DNA of 64,000 nucleotides from Orychophragmus violaceus (Eukaryota; Streptophyta; Magnoliopsida; Brassicales; Brassicaceae), in assembly GCA_030180135.1 (NCBI GenBank), contig CM058231.1, forward strand, positions 23,811,034 through 23,875,033, given 5' to 3'. Of this stretch, positions 55,080 to 64,000 are shown in pieces. The notes beneath the pieces were generated by a model. That model saw only the letters and a list, made by a program, of their open reading frames with translations, made no database searches and was not told the origin of the DNA. Numbering within the stretch: the first letter of the stretch is position 1; each line of letters opens with the position of its first letter. The translations under genes were made by a program, and so were the position numbers.

Positions 55080-58000
55080 TCAGTCCGTGCCACGTTTGCG
55101 TTTCTTTCCATCTACGGCAATGCTGGAGCTAGGGTTTGAAACTTGTCTGGATGGATCCATATCTTCCTTTCTTCCAGTCATGCTTGTTGGAAATGTCCTG
55201 AAATCTATTGTACTCACTCTAAGTGAAAGTTGTATTGTCGAGATGAGACAGTCATATAACATTGGGCAATCATAATGCTTTGCTAGAATCCACTTATGAT
55301 CAATGAGTTTAGAACTCATTGCTAGTGTTATATGATCCTACAGGGTCACACACCTAAGCAAACTGGACATAGTATATGAGGTTGATCATTAAAGTAATGA
55401 TCTGGTAAATGCATATTTGATATGCATTCAATATCGAGTTTCTGAGGCAGTGTCGATCGACACAACAAGTGTATCGATCGACACAGATCGCGGATGACTT
55501 AATTAACATCGGTTTAATCCTTGGTTAATTAGGTCGTGGTATAAGTCAACATATATAAGATATATGGTCGACTTTTACACAGATCTAACCTAATTGACAG
55601 CCACCTTAGAGAAACTGAAAAACCTCTGAGAGATCTGATCTCTAACGGCACTAGCATCCCGTCCACTCCAGTTTGTGTGCGTGTGGATACCAGTAGAGGC
55701 GCAGCACTTGAGGCGCTTTAAGATCTCGATTATTTGTTCATCTTCCGCTGCTAATCTCCAGGTAATTTCGAGATCTCAGGATTCAATATACATGAACCCT
55801 AGATCCTAGGCTTGGAATTTATACTTAGGGTTGCCTAATCTGATTAGGAACTGCTAGAAATTCCTTCAGTGGTATAAGAGCCTTAGGGTTCTATTGAATC
55901 AGTAGCATGTTGATTAGATTAGTTGAATCTGGATCTCTGTATAGTTGATACAAGCATGCTAAAATTCGTTTTGATCAAAGTAATCTAGTTTAGGTTTTTT
56001 GTTTGAAAACGATTTAGGGTTTATCGCATTGTGTCGATCGATACCAATCCGGTGTCGATCGACACATAATGATAACCCGAATAAAATTCAGGTTTAACCT
56101 AACTGTGACGATCGACACAAGAGTTGTGTCGGTCGACACAGACCTCGCGATCAAGATAGTCGGTTCAACTAGATTGGACCGATTATTGAGCTTGATTAAA
56201 ATTGGTTAAACCGCTAAAACGGTTTATTGTGATTGTTTTGATAAGGTTGGTATCGACCAACACTAATGTAGTGTCGATCGACACTGACCGGTTATCAAAA
56301 ACCGGATCAATTGGATTGATCGGTTATCGCAAATTGGTTTTGGTAAATCTGTATCGATCGACACTAAATTAATGTCGGTCGACACAGGGTCCGCTGGTTT
56401 CGGTTATTGAACTTGAAATCACATAACCAAACCAAGATAAATCTTTTTATTAGAATAATTAAAACATAATAAGATTAAACGTTTTAAAACAGTTCTGTTC
56501 CTCAAAATAAATATCAAGTAATCCTTGATGTCTTCCCGATCTTGTCAACTGTCAAGACTCGTTTCATTGTGCGATAGATTTGCATTGCAAGGTGTCCACA
56601 ATTACATGAGTAGGGCAAGAGGTAATCGTGTTGATAGGCTTGCAGTGCAAGGTATCAACAATTACATGACTTAAGAGATTGGTTTACTTGACTGGGCCAT
56701 CAAAATCGTTTTGGGCCCAGAGACATCAGGTGGATTGGACATGAGATGTCAGTCCACAACCAAGAGTTATATTGGATATAACTAGCAAAGAGTTGCTTAC
56801 CTAGATAGCTAAAATTTGGGCGATAGCCAGTGGCTCACTCAAGTTTCAGTGAAGTATGGGTCTTCGATCATTATATTCATTTGAGGAAACATTGTCTTGA
56901 ATATAATGCGAGTCTTCTTAATAGTTAAGATTTCTCATTTCTTGAACATCATAACTAAACCTCTCTTGTTTTCAGCTATGTCTAGCACAAACCATCATAA
57001 CAATTTCTCCCTGCGATCCGTCCTTGAGAAGGACAAGTTAAATGGATCCAACTTTCTTGAATGGTATCGGAACTTGAGAATTGTTCTCAAACAGGATAAG
57101 AAGGACTATGTCCTTGAATAAGTTCTCCCCAAGAAGTACCGAGCCAATGCCTGGCAGCCAGATAAGGATGCTTGGGATAAGCATTCTAATGATGTGGTCG
57201 ATCTATGTTGTCTCATGTTGGCTACCATGAACTCGGACTTGCAAAAGCAATATGAGTACGTGGAGTCGCCAATAGAGATGATCAATGGCCTGAAAAGTAT
57301 GTTTCAGGAGCAGGCACGAACTCAGAGATACCAAACGGTTAAGTCTCTAATTAAGTGCAAGCTACCAAAGGACGAACCAGTTAGTCCTCATGTCATTAAG
57401 ATGATGGGTTATATTGATAACCTGGGGAAACTGGATTGTCCCATTAGCCAAGAGTTGGCTACTGACATCATTCTGCAGTCACTGCCGTCAAGCTATGATC
57501 AGTTTGTTATGAACTATAACATAAACGACTTGACGAAGACGTTGACTGAATTGCATGGGATGCTGAAAACTGCTGAACCTAACATCAAGAAGGACACCCC
57601 AAATGTCCTTATGGTACAAAAGGGTAAAAAGTTTAAGAAACTTAGTAAGAACAAAGGTGATGGCAAGACGAGCTCAATTGTGAATCCAAGCGAGTCTAAC
57701 CATGTTCCTAAGGTTAAAACCGGTCATTCTAAAGATGATAAGTGCCATTATTGTAATGGTTATGGGCATTTGAAAAGAAACTGCAATAAATTCCTGGAAG
57801 ATTATGAGAAGCTGAAGAAGACGTACGAGACTTCTTCTTCAGGTATTTATGTTATAAAAGTAGATGTTACTACTTCTGGTCCTATTTTTTGGGTATTGGA
57901 TACCGGCTGTGGTTCTCATATATTGTGAAAATATGCAGGGCCTAAGCAATAGTAGGACTTTGGAGAAAGGACAAGTGGATCTACGCGTAGGAAATGGAGC

Positions 58001-61000
58001 AAGAGTTGCTGCATTAGCCGTAGGAACATTTCATTTGTTTTTCTTCATGGCATGTTTTAGAAATTAAGAACTGCTACTATGTACCTGCTTTAAGCAGAAA
58101 TATTATTTCTATTCCTTGTTTGGGTATGGAAGGATATCAATTTTCAAATTAAGAATAAGTGTTATTCATTTGATTGCAATGATATATTTTATAGTAGCAG
58201 TCCATTAGAGAATGGACTTTATGTTCTAAACCAAAACGTGCCTAACTATAACATTAGTACCAAGAGATTCAAGTAAAATGATACGAATCAAACTTTTTCT
58301 CTGGCATTGTCGTTTGGACCACATAAATGAGAAATAGATTCAGAAGCTCCATAGTGATGGGCTTTTGGGCTCATTTGATTATGAATCATGTGAGAAATGT
58401 GAATCTTGTTTATTGGGTAAAATGACGAAGGCTCTTTTCAACAAAAGGTAGTGTCGATCGACGCAAAAGGTGCATCGATCGACACAGGTCGCGAACGAAC
58501 AAAATGAAAGGGCCAGTGACTTATTGGGCTTTATACATACGGATGTGTATGGCCCGATGAACCCAAGTGCTAGAGGAAACTTTCAGTACTTCATTACCTC
58601 TACTGACATTTTCAGTAGGTATGGTTATGTCTATTTAATGAGACATAAATCGGAATCTTTGAAGAGTTCAAAGAGTTCCAGAATGAAGTACAGAATCAAC
58701 TTGGCGAAAGTATTAAAACTCTACGATAAGATCGTGGAGGTGGATACTTAAGCTAAGAATTCAGTGATCATCCGAGAGATTGTGGAATTGTTTCACAACT
58801 CACTCCTCCTAAATCGGACTTTATTAGATATGGTTCGATCAATGATGAGTCACTCAGATCTTCCATCATCCTTCTGGGAATACGCTCTAGAAACGTCTGC
58901 GTTTAAACTAAATAGGGTTCCATCAAAATCAGTTACAAAGAGACTACATGAGATGTGGACTGGAGATGTTCCTGATTTGTTTTTCATGAAGATTTGGGGT
59001 TGTGAGGCTTACGTAAAACGTTTAATCTCTTATAAGCTCGCATCCAAGTCTGATGAATGCTACTTAATTGGTTATCCTAAGGAGACTAAGGCATGTTACT
59101 TTTACTCCCATCGATCAAATTAATGGGTATTTGATACACATTAGTATACATGTTTAGAGGGTGTGTCGATCGACGCAAGTGTTGTGTCGATCGATGCAAG
59201 GCGAAGAACGACACAATTGACTGTGTTTTTCCTGAGAAAGATTTTCTTTCCAGGAAGAACAGTGGGAGTAAAGTACAACTCGAAGAAATTCGAAAATCAC
59301 AGGAGACTGCTTAACCTGATGAGGAAGAGCAGCAGTTGGATCTACAAAGAGTTGTAGAATCCACACCTGTGGTGCCTGAAGTTCGCAAATCCGAAAGAAT
59401 TCGTCACGAACCCGAGAAATTTGGATTTCTCGTAACCAATTGCCGTGATCTGTTGATCATTGAAAGTGACGAGCCTGCGAATTTTGAAGAAGCAATAATG
59501 GGTTCTTACTCCGAAAATAGCTGAAAGCCGCTTAATCCGAAATGGGATCCATGTCACAGAACCAAGTATGACTTGGGTTGATTTACCCGATGGTGTAGAA
59601 GTCATTGTGCGTAAATGGATTTTCAAGAAGAAAAGTTGACATGGATAGTAATATTCAGATATACAAAGCTAAGTTGGTGAAAAAGGTTTCAAGTAAATTC
59701 ATGGTATTGACTAAGAAGAAACCTATTCACCGGTCACTATGCTTAAAGTCCATTCGGATTCTCCTAGCAACCGCCATTCATAATGGTTATGAGATCTGAC
59801 AAATGGATGTGAAAACAGTTTTCCTTAATGGAATTCTGGAAAAAGGATGTGTACATGACACAACATAAAGTTTTCATTGATCATAAAGCTTCTAGGAAGG
59901 TATGCAAGCTTCATCGATCCATTTATGGATTGAAGCAAGCATCTCGGAGTTGGAATCTTCGTGTTGATGAAGCAGTCAAAAGGTTTAACTTCATCAGGAA
60001 CGAAGAGGAACCATGTGTTTACAAGATGACTAGTGGGTGCGCAGTTGCATTTCTGGTATTGTGTGTTGATAACATACTGCTTCTCGGAAATGAAGTTCCG
60101 TTATTTCAGTCTGTTAAGACTTGACTCGAAAGTTGTTTTTCGATAAAAGCATGGGAGAAGCCGTGTACATTATTGGAATAAGAATCTATATAGATAGATT
60201 GTACAAGGTAATTGGATTGTGTCAAGATACTTATATTGATAAGGTCTTGCACAGGTCCAGTATGCATGATTCCAAGAAGGGCTTCATGCCAATGACTCTT
60301 GGCATTACTCTTAGCAAGACGCAGTGTCCTTCGACGCATGCTGAGCAAGAACGCATGAGGTTCAGACAACTACTATAGGCATTAGATGTCTTAAGATGTG
60401 ATCTTAATTTTAGTGGGAGTTGTTGTTGTTAATTTTAGTTGTGATATGACGTTCATGTAAACATAATTTGATTATGTTAATGAACTCTGACATCAGTATT
60501 ATTTAATTATGTTATTAAATAATTGTCCCAAAGCAATTTATGATAATATTATAGGTCATCAAGTAGGTGATTTGATCATGAAACCCTATAAGAAATAAAT
60601 GTCATAAATTATATTGGTCCCTGGTCGAGGTTGTTAAAGTAGAACATTAACAACCGCGTGAGACTAGTATGTGAGGTGACTGATGACTAAGTTTCATGGA
60701 GTCACTAATAAGAGTATTAAAGTCAATCACATAGATATGTGTTGGAGAACACAGGATCGGACTTGACCCGTTGATGAGAACTCTACAAGATGGTTATATT
60801 AGTGTCATAAGAGTTTCTCATTACGACTATAGAGTATAGTCCTTAGACCTGAGTTCATCATGATTTCTTACATATGGATTGGTCCGTCTTGACTTTGTCA
60901 AACGTCAGCCGTAACTGGTGATTATAAAGACACCGATTGGGCGTAACATGAAATGTGAAAGGGACATGGATGGAACAAGATGGGATTTGTACCTCTTATA

Positions 61001-64000
61001 TAACAGGAGATAAATATCTCAGGGCCTATCGAAGATTTGATACTGGAAATGCGTGGCCGCGCTCAAATGAGGTGATTGTTAGTCGTTTATCTTATCAGTA
61101 TAAATCAGAGTTCGATAAACATGATCTAGCTTAATAAGGATGACACAGTTCTTGCCTTATGCCAGATCGAGATATAGCTACAAAGGGATTATAGGAATAG
61201 ATGATTCCAGTACAAGTGGGAGATTGTTGGGAACGTCCTGAAATCTATTGTACTCACTCTAAGTGAAAGTCGTATTGTCGAGATGAGACAGTCATATAAT
61301 ACTGGGGAATCATAATGCTTTGCTAGAAGCCACTTATGATCAATGAGTTTAGAACTCATTGCTAGTGTTATATGATCCTACAGGGTCACACACCTAAGCA
61401 AACTGGACATAGTATATGAGGTTGATCATTAAAGTAATGATCTGGTAAATGCATATTTGATATGCATTCAATATCGAGTTTCTGAGGCAGTGTCGATCGA
61501 CACAACAAGTGTATCGATCGACACAGATCGCGAATGACTTAATTAACATCAGTTTAATCCTTGGTTAATTAGGTCGTGGTATAAGTCAACATATATAAGA
61601 TATATGGTCGACTTTTACACAGATCTAACCTAATTGACAGCCACCATAGAGAAACTGAAAAACCTCTAAGAGATCTGATCTCTAACGGCACTAGCATCCC
61701 GTCCGTTCCAGTTTGTGTGCGTGTGGATACCAGTAGAGGCGCAGCACTTGAGGCGCTTTAAGATCTCAATTATTTGTTCATCTTCCGCTGCTAATCTCCA
61801 GGTAATTTCGAGATCTCATGATTCAATATACATGAACCCTAGATCCTAGGCTTGGAATTTATACTTAGGGTTGCCTAATCTGATTAGGAACTGCTAGAAA
61901 TTCCTTCAATGCTTGCGTTGACCTGTGGTTAAAATGTGAATTACCAAGTTGCAGTAGATATAATTAACAACATTCTTTATTGTTTTAAGACGGAGAGGGA
62001 ACCTGGGGTACATCGGGTGGTGTCAACATCTCGTTCATTTTGACGACTGTTAAAGTCCGATGACTGGTTGTGAAGTTGAAGGGCGTTGCACATAGCTGGA
62101 AATTGTAATGCTTGCCTTCGAGGTTCTTCAGGCACTGTGGCAGCTCACCGTCGACGTTGTCCGCAACCTGTGAACAATTTGAGTTGGTTAGAAGAAAGAG
62201 TTTTCCACCGGGTTTAAGTGGGTTATTCATGTTAAATTTATTTCAGACTACCTCTTGAATGAGGGTGAAAGCCGTCTTTGTGGTAATCTTTGTCATCTCA
62301 GTGTCAAACACAACAAAAATGGACGTACAATCTCCATCTGAGACCTTAAGCTCAACTCTATACATGCTCATTTTAGAATCGTTGAATGGTATACAGTTCA
62401 GTATGTTTTGAGTGGTGTATGTTTCTATTGGATTGCATACCTTGGCAAACCAGTGATGGCGGGAGTTGCACATCTGTTGCAGCTGAGCGAGCTCCCACAT
62501 TTCTCTAGTTTACGACTGCAGCTGCCATAGGAAATATAGGACCAAACTTTCCGACCAAGCACAGTGGTTATGGTTGCTTTGATAGTAAAGTCTGCTTCCT
62601 GTTTCTGTTTGTATTTGTTTGGTTAGTGTTTCAGGTTTGGCTAAGTATTAGCATGATGAGAAGGTTGGTATTCTATAAGATGTGTGTACCTGTTCATTGG
62701 GCTTCGAGATGTATGCGCATAGTTCACTGATGGTCACCGCTTCCATCTTTGCAATGGAGTCGGTGGTGTCGACACGGAAGTAAGAGATGTTTGTGTGTAC
62801 GCCAAAACTGCATTGAAAACAGAATCAGGGGAGGTGACCATTTAGGCGATGGTATGCAGTTGCTCCAAACACGGATGTATGGGGGTAAACTATCAATTTG
62901 TACTTAAAAAAAAAAAGGGAAGGCATGATCCGATATACCTGTTCTTAAAGTCAACGATGGTGTTGAGGTTGCTGTCAAAGTAAAGCCTAGTCCCTGGCGT
63001 TGAGTTGAGGTAGAGGTCTCCTGCATTTGATTATTCCACATCAGATTATGGTAAGTTAGTTTGGAGAGGATGAGTAATTGGAGAAGGAAGAGAGGATGTG
63101 TGTGACAATGGATGGGAATATGAGAGGGTAATTACCTCCAAAGAGCTTGGGGTTGATCGTAGTGACCATCATGACTGAACGGTGGTGTGAGTCTGAGTCG
63201 AGGTATGCCCTGAACGTGGCAGCCACATCGTCCCAAAGCGTGAGGTTCATGGTTAAAGACCTATCTGGAAAGAGTGTGTGTAACATGTTTGTAAAGAAAT
63301 TTAGGAGAATATTAAGAAATTAAGGAGAATTTTAACATCCTCGGCGGTTTTGGGAGACTTACGGAGCGATCATGAACTTCACGACAACACGCTGGGTGGA
63401 GGTAGAATTGGAAAGGCATGATCCTTGGACGAATCGTATCTGTCCTACCACATCTGTAAAACAGAGAATTAATGCTAGGTATCTGATATAGGTATAACCG
63501 TGTTGCGATTATACCTGGCAGCTCCATGTTGGTGTTAGCCAAAGATTGTAGCTGGTCAAAATTACGGAGCATGAATTTGTCCTCTTGGATCTGCGGTGGT
63601 GCCTCCTGAAGCTTGCTGATTATGGTTGTTGGGAGGAACCGGAGAACGTATGGATGTGTCCGGGAAACTTCAAATACAGAAAGCCTATAAATAAGGCCAG
63701 CTTCCAAAAGAGGGCGGAACTGCTCGGCCGTGCCAGATGGAATAAAGCCATGAATGACTGAATCCTGAAAACAACGATGGCAGAAGAAATCAGAGGTATG
63801 GCGTTGTCAATTTGTTGGAGAACGCAATTAGTGAGAAATGGTTATCCGACATACGAACCTTCTGATTAAGGAAGAGGGTGGTAATACCCATGAACTCGCC
63901 ATCTTTTTTGATATTCTTTGCATCCCAGAAACGTAAGAGACGGCCGACGACCTCCTGGGAAGAACGTCTAAGGTGAAGGTCTTCAAAGCAGACATAAGGC
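55080..64000 (-). CDS. RPA70-like OB-fold protein gene, copy 2, split by Copia C3 and cut by window edge
   Basis: Exons by eye on the minus strand: exon 1 from beyond 64000 to 63859, then 63764-63515, 63453-63363, 63260-63136, 63020-62939, 62807-62690, ~62480-62252, 62167-62003, and a last exon about 55180 to the TGA at 55080-55082. Splice sites follow GT/AG, and phases agree from exon 1 to exon 6. Protein wording matches plant RPA70-like single-stranded DNA binding proteins with OB folds; the C-terminal DGKKRKRGTD is a likely nuclear signal. Exon 2 is 24 nt shorter than in copy 1, in frame. The stop and acceptor defects of copy 1 are absent. Copia C3 lies in or next to the last intron, so a correct mRNA would need removal of a ~7 kb intron; otherwise the tail with the basic signal is lost. 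The start is outside the window. Confidence 0.7.
55185..55868 (+). repeat. C3 5' LTR
   Basis: 684 bp, with a paired cassette GTGTCGATCGACAC / GTATCGATCGACAC followed by ATCGCG at 55449-55492. The 3' LTR has the same cassette at 61492-61532. Confidence 0.92.
55869..56977 (+). other. C3 leader with four CGATCG cassettes
   Basis: A ~1.1 kb leader starting with the variant primer site. Cassettes with GTGTCGATCGACAC-type boxes are at about 56028-56068, 56104-56148, 56248-56285 and 56347-56390. Several are decayed to CGGTCG or CGACCA. The rest, about 56400-56977, resembles the C1/C2 leader before gag. No gene seen. Confidence 0.7.
56978..57925 (+). pseudogene. C3 gag, one in-frame stop then frameshift
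   Basis: The ATG at 56978 matches the gag start in C1 and C2. The frame carries the Copia gag domain with a TAA at 57119-57121 (after KKDYVLE). The same frame then continues past it to a CX2CX4HX4C knuckle (CHYCNGYGHLKRNC, from about 57742) and the protease start WVLDTGCG. It is lost through a one-base change just after the protease active site at about 57925, next to where C1 has its own stop. Without readthrough only about 47 residues could be made. Confidence 0.85.
58448..58497 (+). repeat. CGATCG cassette inserted in C3 pol
   Basis: GTGTCGATCGACGC, a spacer AAAAGG, TGCATCGATCGACACA, then GTCGCGA. C2 has no equivalent between the homologous flanks. AACAAAA occurs on both sides (58440-58446 and 58498-58504), a possible but weak duplication. 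Confidence 0.75.
59161..59204 (+). repeat. Second CGATCG cassette in C3 pol
   Basis: GTGTCGATCGACGCA, spacer AGT, TGTGTCGATCGATGCA, then AGGCGA. It lies between integrase and RT, where C2 has no such sequence. Confidence 0.75.
60401..61224 (+). other. C3 3' noncoding region and purine tract
   Basis: Resembles the C2 3' region (29185-30040) in outline and ends in the purine tract AAGTGGGAGAT (61214-61224). No gene. Confidence 0.7.
61225..61908 (+). repeat. C3 3' LTR
   Basis: 684 bp, followed by target duplication ATGCT (61909-61913) and then RPA-like copy 2 sequence. Confidence 0.92.

Larger units (their letters stand above)
57926..60400 (+). pseudogene. C3 pol remnants, RNase H deleted
   Basis: Pieces collinear with C2 pol: protease remainder (57930-58070), GAG-pre-integrase (58300-58440), integrase with HTDVYGPM and parts of the core (58515-59120), RT pieces including GLKQASRSWNLR (59925-59960) and a changed active site CVDN in place of YVDD (about 60061-60072). 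After about 60360 the sequence jumps to the last codons of the polyprotein, so about 260 codons containing RNase H are deleted. Two CGATCG cassettes (58450-58492 and 59161-59200) lie within the frame and are absent from C2. Confidence 0.85.
55185..61908 (+). mobile_element. C3: Copia element, internally mutated, inserted in RPA-like copy 2
   Basis: LTRs of 684 bp (55185-55868 and 61225-61908) start TGTTGG and end CCTTCA. About 16 differences were counted by eye (roughly 2%), so this insertion is older than C1 and C2. Target duplication ATGCT at 55180-55184 and 61909-61913. The primer site at 55870-55881 reads TGGTATAAGAGC, one base off the iMet consensus. The purine tract is at 61214-61224. 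Gag has a stop, pol is frameshifted, and the RNase H part is deleted. CGATCG cassettes occur in the LTRs, the leader and twice in pol. Confidence 0.93.
52574..64000. repeat. Tandem duplication unit 2 (F-box 2, RPA-like 2, split by C3)
   Basis: Repeats unit 1 in the same order and orientation. It is interrupted by Copia C3 (55185-61908) and resumes at 61914 up to the right edge of the window. Without C3 the period is about 5.8 kb. Confidence 0.8.

Noticed and set aside
8325..61532. CGATCG boxes as a CRISPR array or satellite
   Set aside because: Spacing is irregular, the boxes are dispersed over 50 kb inside different transposons, and there are no cas genes. This is a eukaryotic sequence.

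Overview
This window looks like plant nuclear DNA, most likely Brassicaceae. The evidence is Athila-type Ty3 elements with a tRNA-Asp-like primer site, Ty1/copia elements with an iMet primer site, a plant Helitron with introns in its Rep/helicase gene, a family of F-box genes with Sel1/TPR-like repeats, and replication protein A (RPA70)-like OB-fold genes with plant-type introns. I saw no rRNA, tRNA, CRISPR array or bacterial-type gene. Assignments were made by eye from motifs, splice signals and comparison between copies inside the window. No database was searched.

Layout, left to right. Positions 1-640 are the 3' side of a minus-strand Helitron, ending in a broken helicase C-terminus. From 641 to 30762 lies a nested stack. 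Element A is a large minus-strand LTR element with a ~3.5 kb LTR, a ~3 kb interior, a gag remnant and no reverse transcriptase. Its right LTR is cut into pieces by B1 (Athila type, plus strand, 8141-22081) and by C2 (Copia, plus strand, 22868-30667). B1's own 5' LTR holds a further Copia, C1 (9292-16578). B1, C1 and C2 all have exact 5-bp target duplications. At 30762 a deletion junction fuses element A's LTR to B2, a truncated minus-strand Athila (30762-34464). Positions 34465-35674 and 45591-45642 are the N-terminal exons of the Helitron gene. Its first exon is split by B3, a full-length but mutated minus-strand Athila (35675-45590).

From about 46753 to the right edge there is a tandem duplication with a ~5.8 kb period. 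Each unit has one F-box gene and one RPA70-like gene, all on the minus strand. The RPA gene of unit 1 has a stop codon and an altered splice acceptor. The RPA gene of unit 2 is split near its last exon by a third Copia, C3 (55185-61908), and runs off the window.

How the parts relate: C2 has the only uninterrupted full-length Copia polyprotein. C1 is related, has almost identical LTRs and an intact gag, but its pol is wrecked, so it probably moved using another element's proteins. B1 likewise has an intact gag-protease ORF and no pol. Plant Helitrons often carry RPA-like genes, so the RPA/F-box units may be cargo of the Helitron that the other elements broke up; this is inference.

The strongest unexplained signal is a small directional cassette: two boxes built on CGATCG, a short spacer, then GCGA. 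It recurs about twenty times in unrelated Ty3 and Ty1 elements, in LTRs, leaders and coding sequence.
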